The notes beneath the pieces are model-generated. The model saw nothing but the letters and a program-made list of their open reading frames with translations. It made no database searches and was not told where the DNA came from. Made by a program: the position numbers and the translations under genes. Positions 31,247 through 44,484 of a DNA stretch of 64,000 bases are shown in pieces (within the stretch, counting starts at the first letter, position 1; every line of letters starts with the position of its first letter). The stretch spans positions 232,753,327 through 232,817,326 of the forward strand of contig JASDDO010000018.1 in assembly GCA_030015575.1 (NCBI GenBank), read 5' to 3'. The stretch comes from Agapanthus africanus. Taxonomy: Eukaryota > Streptophyta > Magnoliopsida > Asparagales > Amaryllidaceae.

Positions 31247-34200
31247 ATGACTGGACTTAAATTACTTCTAGATAAAAACATACTGACAGGGCCAAACTAC
31301 AATGATTGGCTCAGGAATGTCAAGATGGCAATCACTTACGACAAGCTGGGGTATCTTCTTACCACCAAAGCTCCCCCTGTCCCTGGTCCCACTTCCAGCG
31401 TCGCGGATAAGGAAATCCGTAAGACTTGGGAGATTGATAGCGCGAAGGCCAAGTGCCTCGTACTTGCCTCTATGGACAATGAACATCAGAGGAGGCACGA
31501 GAATATGGACTTGGAATCCATATTTCTTCATACAAAAGAACTGTATGGAGAGCAATCTCGTATCGCAAGATACGAAGCGTCGAAAAAGTTATTTTCGGCA
31601 AGGATGGCCGTCGGATCATCAGTAGCAGAACACGTGCTTAAGATGATCGGCTACATTGAGGATCTCGCGGACCTAGGGACCACATTGGAGAGTGAGCTCT
31701 ATACGGACTTAGTTCTCCAGTCCCTTCCTTCCACTTACGCCCAGTTTATACTGAACTTCAACTTACAAGAAAAAGAAGTTGAACTTTCAGAGCTCCTCAA
31801 CATGCTGAGGAGCGCAGAGGGCACCCTACAGAAAGGTATGGAAACATCCACTTTGTTTGTAGGAGGATCATCTTCTTCTAGGTCCAAGGCGAAAGCCAAG
31901 GGAAAGAAGAAGAAAGCCCCCGCCAAACCAAGAGGCGGTGTTAGTAAAGTGGATACGAAGGGAAAAGCTAAAGCAACAAAGAAAGCGGGGAAGCTTGTGG
32001 ATAAGGAAGAATGTTTCTATTGTCATAAGAAAGGACACTGGAAGAATGATTGCAGGGCCTGGAAGGCCAGAACACAGGAATTGAAGCAGGTTGCAGCTTC
32101 AGCTTCAGGTGTGTATGTTATTGAAAACTGTCTTTCAATAAACTCTAATTCCTGGGTATTGGATACCGGATCAGGATCTCATATCTGTAATTCTTTGCAG
32201 GCGTTGAGAAACCGTAGTGTTTTGAAAGCAGGTGACATGACCCTCAGAGTTGCGAACGGAGCTAGCATGGATGCTAAAGTCGTGGGGGACTATCACCTGG
32301 GAATGTCAGATGGACATGTTTTGGTTTTGCGTAATTGCTTTTTTGTACCCAACGCAACTTGTAATATCATTTCTGTATCTTTGGTTTCTAAAGAAGGTTA
32401 TGAATTTGCGTTTGTAAGCAATGTTGTAAACATTCACCTTAATCAAGTTCTGATTGGGTCAGGTACATTGAGCAATGGTATATACGTATTAAACCAACCA
32501 CAGATTTTCAATGTCCAGAATACACACAAAAGAAAGTCTCCAGAAGTAAATCAGACTTTCTTGTGGCATTGTAGACTGGGTCACATCAATGAGAGAAGGT
32601 TGACGAAGTTACATACAGAAGGATATTTGAATGCGTTCGAATATCAATCGTATGCCACTTGTCAATCCTGTCTCAAAGGAAAGATGACAAAGACTCCGTT
32701 CACTGGACACGGAGTAAGAGCGAGCGAGCTCTTGGGACTCGTACACAGCGACGTGTGCGGTCCAATGTCTACACATGCGCGAAGCGGTTATTCTTACTTC
32801 ATTACTTTTACGGATGACTTTTCAAGGTACGGTTATGTTTTCTTAATGAAACATAAGTCCGAAGCCTTCGGAAAATTCCAGGAATATAAGAATGAAGTAG
32901 AAAAACATACCGGCAAAAGTATCAAGATTCTAAGATCGGATCGAGGTGGTGAATACTAGAGTGCCGAGTTCCTGGACTATTTAAAAGAGAATGGAATTCT
33001 CTCTCAGCTTACTCCTCCATACACTCCGCAACATAACGGTGTATCGGAGAGACGGAACCGCACCCTATTGGATATGGTACGGTCCATGATGAGTAACGCT
33101 GAGTTACCGCGATCATTCTGGTGGTATGCGCTAGAATCAGCTTCGTACCTTTTGAACCGAGTTCCCACTAAGACTGTGCCTACCACACCTTATGAGTTAT
33201 GGAGTGGGAAGAAACCCTATCTTCAATATCTGAAGATCTGGGGATGTCCAGCTTTTGTCAAAAAGCAGCATGCGGACAAACTCGAGGCACGCTCAGTACT
33301 GTGCAAGTTTGTGGGATACCCAAAGAACACCAGGGGGTATCTTTTCTACCACGCAGAGGAACAAAAAGTCCTTGTTTCCCGTAATGCCCACTTTCTAGAA
33401 CACCAGTTCTTAGAAAAGGAAATTAGTGGGAGCGCAGTAGAACTGGAAGAAATTCCTGAACCACGAGCTATTACTGAAAGCTTAGTGGAACCAGAGGGTT
33501 CAAAAGAACAGGACATTCCTACGCCGCTCTGCAGGAGTAGTAGGCAGTCTCATCCGCCCGAGAGATACTACGGTTTTCTCATAGACGGGGATAGAGAGGA
33601 TTGCATCATAGATTATGATGAGCCTACTAGATTCCAGCAGGCCGTTCAGAGCGTTGACTCAGTAAAATGGCTGGATGCAATGCGGACCAAAATGGAGTCC
33701 ATGTACACTAACAAGGTATGGACGTTGGACATTGCTCCAGACGGGGTAAAACCCGTAGGATGCAAGTGGATCTTCAAAAGGAAGATTGGTGTAGATGGAC
33801 AGGTTGAGACCTATAAAGCTAGACTTGTTGCGAAGGGTTTTCGTCAAAGACCTGGTTTGGACTATGACGAAACCTTTTCTCCAGTGGCTATGCTGAAATC
33901 CATTCGGATCCTTCTTGCCATTGCTGCCTTCCACGATTATGAGATCTGGCAGATGGACGTAAAGACCGCTTTTCTAAATGGAAATTTAGAGGAGTGTGTC
34001 TATATGGACCAACCAGAGGGTTTCATTCAGAGTGGGAGCAGCGGAAAGGTGTGCGAGTTGCTTAAGTCCATCTATGGACTAAAGCAGGCATCGCGGAGTT
34101 GGAACATCTGTTTTGATGAGACGGTCAAGGAATTTGGCTTTATCAAAAATCCAGATGAACCATGCATCTATAGTAGATTTGTAGCGAGAACTGTAGTATT

Positions 34201-35197
34201 CCTTGTTTTGTACGTGGATGACATTCTCTTAATAGGAAATGACATTCCTATGCTACAATCTGTCAAGGGGTTCTTGTCACACAGGTTCTCCATGAAAGAC
34301 CTGGGTGATGCCTCATACATCCTGGGGATCCGGATCCATCGTGATAGATCCAAGAGGATATTAGGACTTTCACAGTCCAGGTACATAGACACCATACTGA
34401 AGAGATTCAGTATGGAAGATTCTAAGCGCGGTAACCTACCAGCTTGTCACGGGATCACCCTCTCTAAAGAGATGTCTCCCAAGACTGATTTGGAGAGGGA
34501 TCGCATGTCTATTATACCCTACGCTTCTGCGGTAGGCTCTATAATGTATGCGATGTTGTGTACCAGACCAGATGTAGCTTATGCACTGAGTGTGGTAAGC
34601 CGGTATCAGTCAAACCCTGAGGAGAAACACTGGATAGCAGTAAAGAACATTCTCAAGTACCTGAGAAGGACTAAGGAGATGTTCTTGGTGTATGGCGGAA
34701 AAGACCTCCAGATCGAGGCCTTTGCTGACTCCAGCTTTCAGAGTGACAAGGATGATTCCAAGTCCATGTCGGGTTTTGTCTTTACCCTCAATGGAGGGGC
34801 GGTGTGTTGGAAGAGTTCCAAACAGGAAACCGTTGCAGACTCGACGATGGAAGCGGAATACATCGCTGCATCTGATGCCGCAAAAGAAGCTGTCTGGATG
34901 AGGAAGTTCTTGAAAGAGCTTCAGGTGGTTCCGTCCATTGTTGATCCAATACCTCTGTATTGCGACAACAACGGGGCTATAGCTTTAGCGAAGGAACCCA
35001 GGTCCCATCAGAGATCCAGACACATCTTGCGGCGGTATCACTTGATCAGGGAGATCGTGGATCACCAGGAGATCGAGGTTCGGAGAGTCGCTTCAGAAGA
35101 TAACACTGCAGATCCATTCACCAAGGCCTTGCCCCAGACTCAGTTCGAGCGGCTGATCGAGATGATAGGTCTTCGATACGCCAGTACATGGCCTTAG
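31247..35197 (+). pseudogene. gag-pol: Gag-pol polyprotein of element D, one stop codon
   Basis: 1317 codons from ATG 31247 to TAG 35195-35197 with one nonsense codon, TAG at 32957-32959 (codon 571), six codons after the second integrase Asp, where A has TTA. Otherwise all expected parts are visible: CCHC knuckle CFYCHKKGHWKNDC, protease DTGSGS, integrase HCRLGH...CQSC zinc site and D,D35E residues, RT YVDD, RNase H MEAEYIAAS, and the ADPFTKALPQ end. Upstream extension to 31229 uses a TTG codon and is not chosen. The stop would leave Gag, protease and part of integrase, so it may still make Gag particles; this is inference. Confidence 0.96.
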
Positions 35198-35211
35198 TGC
35201 AAGTGGGAGAT

Positions 35212-37360
35212 TGTTAGTGTATATGCCCTAGTGGCCATTACTGTATCATACTAGTTTGTATATTACTTAATGGAAGCTTGGGATATTCACCTTGTATATA
35301 CAATCATGCTCAAAATAGTAGTATGCTACTTGGTTTGTTTCTACTTCAATGTGTACATGTGTTTATTTTAGTATATCGCCTATACACATTAGTGGAGCCC
35401 TTAGGATCTTTGCTTGATTACCTGCGTTGTGATGGCAGTCACACTAGTGGGGCTGGGTAATCTATAAGCACATCCTCATGCAGGTCCCTGGTCGCAGGAC
35501 TATCGAGACAAGGCATCGATACTCCGGAGTAGACTAGCGCATGCGCTTCTCATCCCAGTGTGGGAGACGGTCTGTCCCACAGCCGTCGGTACGTCGTACT
35601 TGAGATAGTATGCGGGTGCTCGTTGAGTTACGAGTACACTGGACAGGACTCGTCGGGAACTGACTAGTTGGTATTATGCCTATCGTCAGTTATCAGTTCC
35701 CAGGTGACATGAGTACAGCTTAGTCCGCTGACTTGACACTGTCACTTCGCCTCGAGTGTGTTCCCACTGTACTTTGATTACTACCCTACCACGGCTCAAA
35801 GGAGTCGTGCAAACAGGTAGTAGTTGGGTGCAGTCCCGAAGCACTTGGAGGCAGTGACGGTTAGACAGGATTCGTCTCTCCCGGATTGGGGGTTGACATC
35901 GCGCTGTGTCTAGGAGAGCCATTACACGAGTAGTCCCTGGCCAGGGCAAACGAGATATACTGGTAAGCTTCCAGTGTTATCTCAGGGTGTTTTGGGCTTC
36001 ACTCCGACACGACTTGTACCACTTTTGGGGGACTGACGTTTACCGCCCCCTAGGCCCGCCATGCGATGTATCAGACGAACAGACCGGACTGTACGGAGAA
36101 TGTCACATTCAGGCTCAGTAGGAGTTCAGATGGGTTTCGCCTCGTCAGTCTTCTTGTCGTCATCTACCTGGGGATCGTTACGCACAGCTAGTGCCGCTTG
36201 CGGTCTGTGGTTAAACCCACTGCCAGCGTAGTGTCGAGCCTTTAGAGTCCCACATAGAAAGCTATTCGCCTTTAGGCAAAAGAGTAGAGGTCGCATGGTT
36301 TTGCGACAGGTCGCATGGTTTTGCGACAGGGTTCGGTCACATCCGTGCACTTGTGCACGTACAGTGTCCGGACAGTTCACACTAGCGGGCTTTCTTTTAA
36401 GCCAGATCCTAGTGTACCTTTTAGGATTGGTTTTATCCAGTATGCATTCGTGTTCCTCGGAACGCGGATGCGGGTGTGTATGCACAGTTGACGGAGAGAC
36501 TGAGGCAGAGGATTCTCATTAGGGTTGTTGACCGTTGACAGTTGACTATTGACTTTTTCCTCAACCCTAATGAGAATATGATATGTGATTAACAATAATA
36601 TTAATTAAGTATTGTGGTGACATGGTTGTTGAGGGGTTGACTTTGTTGACTTGTTGACTTTGTTGACCGGTTGACTAGGTTGGACTAGTTGACCATCATG
36701 ATGACAATGGCTATCATTTCATGGCAAAGACTTTTTACTTGCTTGTTTCTTTTGTGAGAAATGAGTGCATGAAATGATTTAGCCATTTTGACTTGAACCA
36801 TTTTACACAATACTTGATTATTATTTTTGTGATGATGGTTTTGGATTATGAGAGCCAAAAGAGAAAAGTCTTCTCTCATTCTTTCATGCTCACTCTCTCT
36901 CTTGTTCTTGAGCTCTCATCTTCCTCCTCTTGCTCTCCCTCTCTTGATTCTATGGTTCACTTGTCTCATGAGTTGAGAACCAAGAACCATAGATAAAATC
37001 CCATACAAACTCTTCTCTACTCACTCTAGTTCACAAGGTTTAGCAAACCGAGTGAACTAGTCTCTTCAAAGTTCGAAGAAGGAGCCAAAGGTTGAAGCTT
37101 TCAGGTGGATCTATCTTCGGCGCAAGAAGACGACGGGGAGAAGCCAATTTGGACGACCATCGAAGCTTGAAGACGAAGGAGTTCGAGAAAAAGAAAGGTA
37201 TAACCCCCTAACCGAGTAGTTAGCAACTCATAGTTAGGTTGTTAGTTAGATGTTTAACAAAGATCCAGTTTTGAGTCCATGTTACCACCTCTACGAAAAT
37301 TGTTTTTTTCACCAAATTCTGCATGCCCGAAAGTACCGGGAGAGGTAGCATGGACTTACA
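35212..37360 (+). repeat. Element D 3' LTR
   Basis: 2149 bp, matching 26996-29144 with a small number of substitutions (for example CTAGTGGCC for CTAGAGGCC at the start). Followed by the ATAAT duplication. Confidence 0.95.
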
Positions 37361-38333
37361 ATAATATCATATATAGATATACTACAATGATAGCCATTTC
37401 AAATCACAGATGAACACATTGGATATACTAGGAATCCGCAATTCGTACGAGCCTGTAACGAAAAGCAGATTACACGGTCGCGGTGAATAGCCAATACCCC
37501 ACCCAAGACCCCTACGGGTGTGGCAAACTACCCGCCAAGTACCCGAAGCGAAGCAACCTCCCTCAACTCCGTGGTAGGCCACTCGGCACTTCGGCATACC
37601 CGGTAGCTTGTGCACCCCCTCCATTGGTCTATCCTAGGAGCAAAAACAGTAAAAAGAAATTATACAATGACGGCTACAACCCCGACCCGGTTGTGCGGCC
37701 ATACAAATAATTATTACATCAATTTACAAATTTACATGAATTGAAATAAAAGAAAACTCTCGTCTCACAACCCCCGTCTATTCACCCGCGACAATCCAAT
37801 GAATTCATATACACATTCCAATGACATTACAGATCACAGATTTGTATAACCCCCACTAATCGACATATAGCGATTAGTAGACGTTCAATACAAATATCAC
37901 ATCACAGAAAAACCCGTCAGCTTAAGTCTTTTAGAAGTTCGATCAAAAATACGGATTTATAGGCCCCAAATACAAAATTTTCGTTCTGGAAAATCTGGGC
38001 AGAAAATACATATTCCAAAAATCCCAAAACAACCCCAGAAATACACTGCACCAAATTTGGACCTCGGCCGAGTCAACTCGGCCGCGGAACCGCGGCGGGA
38101 GCATGCTCCCACCGCGTTTCCGTGGCTCTTTGAACGGTTCGTGGGACCAAATTTGGTGGTTATTCAAACAAAAGCCTGAGCCGATTTTTAAGATGAAAAT
38201 TATCAACTTTTGAACAGAATAAAAATCGGCAGAAACTTGACAACTCGGGTTCGTTTCGTGACTTTTTCTTTGATCGATCTTCTAGTTACTTTGCTAACAT
38301 GTTAGATAGAGTTTAACTAGGCTCTGATACCAC
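37361..38333 (-). other. Element C leader, primer-site-proximal part
   Basis: Continuation of the leader of C after element D. It holds the long-range stem arms (37477-37492 and about 37775-37791, one arm with a mismatch), the GC-rich hairpin at about 38085-38127 and, at 38321-38332, the inverted primer-binding site GCTCTGATACCA. Small open frames on either strand are not conserved as proteins. Confidence 0.8.
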
Positions 38334-40469
38334 TGTAAGTCCATGCTACCTCTCCCGGTACTTTCGGGCATGCGGAATTTGACGAAAAACAATTTTCTAG
38401 AGGTGGTAACATGGACTCAAAACCGGATCTTTGTTAAACATCTAACTAACAACCTAACTAGGAGTTGTTAACTACTCGGTTAGGGGGTTATACCTTTCTT
38501 TCTTGAACTCCTTCGTCTTCAAGCCTCGATGGTTGTCCGGATCGGCTTCACTCCGTCGTCTCCTTGCGCCGAAGATAGATCCACCTGAAAGCTTCTACCT
38601 TTGGCTTCTTCTTTGGTCTTTGAAGAAACTAGTTCACTTGGTTTGCTAAACCTTATGAACTAGAATGAGTAGAGAAGAGTGTGTTGGGATTTTACTCTAT
38701 GGTTCTTGTTTCTCAACACATGAGACAAGTGAACCATAGACAAAAGAGAGGGAGAGCAAGAGGAAGGAGATGAGAGCTCAAGAACAAGAGAGAGAGTGAG
38801 AATGATAGAATGATAGAAGACTTTTCTCTCTTGGCTCTCATAATCCAAAACCATCATCACAAAATAGTAATCAAGTATTGTGTAAATGGTTTAAGCTACA
38901 ATAGCCATATCATTTCATGCACTCATTTCTCACAAGAGAAACAAGCAAGTAAAAAGTCTTTGCCATGAAATGATAGCCATTGTCATCATGATGGTCAACT
39001 AGTCCAACCTAGTCAACCGGTCAACAAAGTCAACAAGTCAACAAAGTCAACCCCTCAACAACCATGTCACCACGATACTTAATTAATATTATTGTTAATC
39101 ACATTCTCATTAGGGTTGAGCAAAAAGTCAATAGTCAACAGTCAATGGTCAACAACCCTAATGAGAATCCTCTGCCTCTGTCTCTCCGTCAACTGTGCAT
39201 ACACACCCGCATCCGCGTTCCGAGGAACACGAATACACACTGGATAAATCCAATCCCAAAACGTACACTAGGATCCGGCTTAAACCAAAGCCCGCTAGTG
39301 TTAACTGTCCGGACACTAAACGTGCACAAGTGCACGGATGTGACTGAACCCTGTCGCAAAACCATGCGACATGTCGCAAAACCATGCGACCTCTACTCTT
39401 TTGCCTAAAGGCGAATAGCTTTCTGTGTGGGACTCTAAGGACTCGACACTACGCTGGCAGTGGGTTTAACCACAGACCGCAAGCGGCACTAGCTGTGCGT
39501 AACGGTCTCCAGGTAGATGCCGACAAGAAGACTGACGAGGTGAAACCCATCTGAACTCCTACTGAGCCTGAATGTGACAATCTCCGTACAGTCCGGTCTG
39601 TTCGTCTGATACATCGCATGGCGGGCCTAGGGGGCGGTAAACGTCAGTCCCCTAATAGCGGTACAAGTCGTGTCGGAGTGAAGCCCAAAACACCCTGAGA
39701 TAACACTGGAAGCCTACCAGTATATCTCGATTGCCCTGGCCAAGGACTACTCGTGTAATGGCTCTCCTAGACACAGCGCGATGTCAACCCCCAATACCGG
39801 GAGAGACGAATCCTGTCTAACCGTCACTGCCTCTAAGTGCTTCGGAACTGCACCCAACTACCACCTGTTTGCACGACTCCTTTGAGCCGTTGTAGGGTAG
39901 TAATCAAAGTACGGTGGGAAACACTCGAGGCAAAGTGATAGTGTCAAGTCAGCGGACTAAACTGTACTCATGTCACCTGGGAACTGATAACTGACGATAG
40001 GTATAATACCAACCGGTCAGTTCCTGACGAGTCCTGTCCAGTGTACTCGTAACCTAACGAGCACCCATATACTATCTCCAGTACGACGTACTGATGGCTG
40101 TGGGACAGACCATCTCCCACACTGGGATGAGAAGCGCATACGCTAGTCTACTCCGGAGTATCGATGCCCTGTCTCGATAGTCCTGCGACTAGGGACCTGT
40201 AAAAGGATATGCTTATAGATTACCCAGCCCCCACTAGTTTGACTGCCATCACAACGCTGTTAATCAAGCAAAGATCCTAAGGGCTCCACTAATGTGTATA
40301 GGTGATATACTAAAATAAACACATGTACACATTGAAGTAGAAACAAACCAAGTAGCATACTACTATTCTGAGCAAGATTGTTTATACAAGGTGAATATCC
40401 CAAGCTTCCATTAAGTAATATACAAACTAGTATGATACTGTAATGGCCTCTAGGGCATATACACTAACA
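38334..40469 (-). repeat. Element C 5' LTR
   Basis: 2136 bp in minus orientation, from TGTAAGTCCATGC (inverted LTR end) to TACACTAACA (inverted LTR start). It shows the uninterrupted forms of the sites where A and B inserted in the other LTR, at CTAGTCAACCGG (about 39009-39020) and CTAGCTGTGCG (about 39489-39499). Followed by GTTGG 40470-40474. Confidence 0.94.
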
Positions 40470-42182
40470 GTTGGTTCACCTAAGATGTATACAGGTGCTT
40501 ATTGGGTTATGAGTACACCGGACAAGATTCGCCGGAAACCTGCTAGTTGGGATTATACCAGACGTCAGATAGCAGTTCCCAGGTGACATGTGTACAGGTT
40601 AGTTCATCGACCTGAGATCGTCATTTGTTTCGTGTGAGTTCCCACTGTACTTAGATTACTACCCTACCACGCTCAAAGGAGACGTGCAAACAGGTTTTAG
40701 TTGGGTACAGTCCCGAGCCACATGGTGGCAGTGAGCGGATCTGCATGGGTTCGTCTCTCCCGGTATTGGGTGTGAGGTCGTGTTGTGTCAAGGAGAGCCA
40801 TTACACAAAGCCTTCGGCCGAGGCAGGAGATTTACTGGTAGGTATTCCAGTAGTATCTCAAGGTGTTCTGGGCTACACTCCGACACGACTTGTACCGCTT
40901 TTGGGGGTCTGACTTTTACCAACCCCTAGGCCCGCCATGCGATACTCATAGACGAACGGACCGGACTGTATGGATATTGTCACTGACAGGCTCAGTAGGG
41001 TGTCAGGATGAGTTCGCTCATCGACGTCCCTTTTGGTCAATACCTGGTAGCCCGTCACGTATTGGCTAATACCTCTGACGTGCTAGTGGTTAAATCCACA
41101 GCCAAAGTATTGACGAGTCTTTAGAGTCCCCCACAGACCAGTTTCTCAAGTTTCGGGCGAAACGCTGTAGAGGCCGTATGGAGATATGGCAGGGTTCAAT
41201 CAGATACGTGCGGTATTGCACGAATCATGATCGGACGGATTTTACTAGCGGGCTTTGGTTTAATCCGGATCCTACTATTAGACAGTCTAGATTTTGTCTC
41301 TTTGCAATTGTGTTCCGTGGGAATACAAATGCGAGCATGTATATGCAGTCGCGGGGTTTTCCTATAATTTATTACGGGATCAGTTTTCTGAAGTTGCCAG
41401 TTTGCATTCTGTTCCGGCCAGTTTTCCTTTGTTCCTTCACGGCCGGACTTTCCGTTGGAGGGGCTAATTTGCAAGTTCGCAAATTAGCATTTGTGGAGGG
41501 GGTTTATTGTGATTGTGGCTTCGTCATGATGAGATTCCTTTTCCATCACTTGCTTGCATTAAATGAGATGGTGCTTTGATTTGATGAGATTAGAAATGGT
41601 GTGACCATTTTTCCTTCTCATTTTTGCTTACCTTTTCTTCTCTTGATTAATCCATTCTTTTTCCCCACCCATCACATGAAGAGGCTGGCCACTTTGAGGG
41701 AGAGAGATGAGAGATTTCATTTTGTGTGAAGTGGGGAAATTATCATCTCATTCTTTGTACACCAAAGTTCATCTCCATTGTTCATTATTTCCCTCCATCC
41801 AAAGGCAACATAAACCCCAAAGAGAAAATAGATTCTACACTAGCTTACAACACATCTTGAACGCGTCGGCTTGCCAACTTCGCGCCCGAGTTGCCTCGGT
41901 CCAGATGTGGGAGCCCATAAAAGATTTTGGCTACGTGGTGCCCTTTCCGACGAGGAGGTGACGGACGGAGATTCCGCGGGATATCGGAGTGGAGATGAAG
42001 ACCTAAGGACATGGATCGCTTGGTATAACTCTCTACTTCTTTTCTTGTTTTCTTGTAGCTCGGTTAATGGCCCGATCTGGGTTAAAAATGCGCGGTGGTG
42101 CCGGTTTGCAAGTTTCGCAAAGTTTTTCGTTTCCGCATTTCCGGCGTCGGATTGACCGCCCGGGCTCCGCCGTGCACTTACA
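40470..42182 (+). repeat. Element E 5' LTR, right part
   Basis: Resumes after element C with the GTTGG duplication and runs to GTGCACTTACA at 42182. It matches 48289-50002 of the 3' LTR of E. Has the GCATTTGT/ACAAATGC-type hairpin near 41303-41332 and donor-like TTG|GTATAACT at 42020-42030. The first ~380 bp lie outside the window. Confidence 0.92.
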
Positions 42183-44484
42183 ATGGTATCAGAGCCACGC
42201 CATTAACCCAGTCTAGCTTGCTCTAGTATGTTTAGAACTCGATCGAACAAACATTCCCAAAAACGGTATTTTTCTTGCATCATGTTTTTGTCGAAATTTT
42301 TTTAAGCTCCAAAATTTTTTCAAGGTGTTGCAGAAATATGTGCAGGGTGTTCTAAGACTTCTGGAAAAATTTGGTGGCATGATTCGACTTTTCCACCGCT
42401 GAACCGCGGCCAAACACATGCATTTTCCGCAGTTCCCCGGCCATTTTGACCCCTTGTTGCACCAATTTTTTCCAGTGGGTTCTAGTCTGTGAAATGGGGT
42501 TTTTGGAATATTATTTTTGGGCCCAGATTTTCTTAGAGTGCTACAGTAGTGCTTGGGTCCCACTTCTGTAAATTTGTTCGATCGGATATTTTAAACATAC
42601 TAGTTCACAATATTTACATTATATCTGCGACCGTGAATGTCATTTGATCGGTAAATCCTGTCTAACTGCTATAGCCCTTTTAGACGGATTTGCGAACGTG
42701 ACATTCACGTTGATGTTCTGTGTTGAGCTGTGATGTTGCAGATTGGTCGTGGGGATAGCCTGGATGCAATGTTAGTACAGTTTTGTTTTATATGTACATT
42801 TGATATTGCAGGGCGAGCGTCCGACATGTGGACTGCCGTCACTGCCTGTTTGTATTATTCTTTTGGGGCACGACCGGGTCGAGGTCGATGTACCCGTTGT
42901 ATGTATATTTTACTTTTTGTACTAGGATTACCCCGCGGAGGGGTGCACGGATAGCCGGGTTCTAGAGGGAAACGGACCCGCATCTCATGGCATTGAGACG
43001 GAGGGGGCTTTACTCTAGAATTGGCGGGCTATTCGCCGCACTCGTAGGGGGTACAGGTTGACCCAGGAGGGGTGCCCAAGTTACCGGATTCCGTGAAGTG
43101 CTGGGTGGTCCATTCACGTTGCTGAAGGGGGCTGCCTCGCTTCAGGTTTTGGCGGGTAACTTGCCGCGCCCGTAGGGGTCTAGGATTTCATTGCACAGGC
43201 TATCCACACGACCAGGGGAACGTCGGGTTTAAGTAGCGGCTCTATGAAATCCGGGAATCCCAGATATCTGTATTATTCTGTGATGCTGGTTACATTTCTG
43301 TGACGTTGCATTTTATCACTCCTTGAGCGAAAATTATATATTATATATATACTAGTAGATGTTGTATATGTTTTGCATCCGCGCTAGTCCAGTCCTCGCT
43401 CTGTCGTTAGTTAAGTAACCTAACGGGTGATGACGGGACCCAGTGGCGAATGCGGATGGCATATACGTACATCATTATTTTCGTTCTTTTGTGGTGTGAT
43501 CAATTGATGGGACTGCGTTGATTCGGATCAATGCAAGATAAACAAACCTATTCTGATGTTGTTGGAACATTTTTCAAAAAGCAGTTATTGTAAGGGCGTT
43601 CACTTTTGTTTTGCATCGTGGTATTCAATTGGAATATACTGCTCCTCAGTCGACGAGGCAAGGGCCGAGATCCCTTCACCGGGAGTGCCCCCTTGGACTG
43701 AAGTTTGCGTCAGGGCAATAACTTCACTATAGCGGATTACTTTTGCTTTGCATCGTGGTATTCAGTTGGAATATCCTGCACCCCATCCTACGGGGAAAGA
43801 GCCGAGATCCCTTCACCGGGAGTGACCTCTTTAGCAAAGGTTTTCGTTACTATATTTTTATAAAAGCTATCCGTTCCTTCAACGATATCAAGTTCATTAC
43901 GTTAATGTTTTCGCCAGAAACCATTCGTAGCCCTCCGTCGTTTCAGATGGGTAGCACGTAGTATTCATGCTATGTTTGTTGACCTTCGTCAAGGCATAGT
44001 GTATGGTAGCTGCTTGTTACCTTTCTGCTGCATAGATAGATGCGTTGGTTTGGGACATTCGTATAGCCTTGTTGACCTTCGTCAAGGGCTTGTACGGGTG
44101 GGTTCAAATTAACCTGGACAATGACGGGCAGAACTTGACATGTGACTTATGATTTGTTGACCTTCACCAAGGTCATAAGAGCATGGGGCAAAAATCCACA
44201 TCAGGAGTTTCTAAAGAAACTGAAACTTGCCAGATATGCGCATACCTTCTGGAGTGTGATAACATGAGCGGATTCCGTCACTTTATCATGCGATGATAGT
44301 TGGATCCCGATTCCCACTGATGAGTTGGTTTACTCCTCGGGTGATCCCGGCTAATTCTTCTTTCAGGTTTGGAGAAGAATTTGACGTTACAGTGGGAGGT
44401 TTCCTGATTAGATAAAGTGATAACCATTCTGATCTAGGCTAGAGTGCACGCTGAGTGTTTCTTTTCTCTCTCTCTCTTTGGCAG
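42183..44484 (+). other. Element E structured leader with three-hairpin module
   Basis: Same plan as B. Long-range stem (42745-42760 with 43198-43213), inner stem (43077-43085 with 43155-43163), GCGTTGAT/ATCAATGC hairpin near 43516-43535, duplicated segment of period 137 (from 43602 and from 43739). Module tips are GTTGACCTTCGTCAAGG (43978-43994, 44071-44087) and GTTGACCTTCACCAAGG (44156-44172), unlike B but like A. The GC-rich hairpin near 42396-42460 is decayed. CT-rich tract and GGCAG end at 44484. Confidence 0.72.
42184..42196 (+). other. Primer-binding site of element E
   Basis: TGGTATCAGAGCC one base after the LTR end, complementary to initiator tRNA-Met. Confidence 0.93.

Larger units (their letters stand above)
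26996..37360 (+). mobile_element. Element D: nearly intact Angela-like Ty1/copia retrotransposon
   Basis: Flanked by ATAAT (26991-26995 and 37361-37365), inserted in the leader of C in the opposite orientation. Both LTRs are 2149 bp and nearly identical by eye. Primer site, leader, gag-pol with a single stop codon and purine tract are all present. This is the least damaged copy in the window. Confidence 0.96.
8..40469 (-). mobile_element. Element C: Ty1/copia retrotransposon, minus strand, host of three nested insertions
   Basis: Complete Angela-like copia element read right to left: 5' LTR 38334-40469, primer site 38321-38332, leader 37361-38333 plus 25859-26995, gag-pol 25858-21908, purine tract 21894-21905, 3' LTR in three pieces (8-690, 11105-11571, 20914-21893). 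The outer ends are TGTAAG and CTAACA, flanked by GTTGG on both sides. Removing A, B, D and their duplications leaves about 10.33 kb, close to A (10.41 kb) and D (10.37 kb). C is therefore older than A, B and D but younger than E. Confidence 0.93.

Noticed and set aside
38321..38332. GCTCTGATACCA considered as the end of a tRNA gene
   Set aside because: It is the inverted primer-binding site of element C, next to the LTR end. No tRNA cloverleaf surrounds it.
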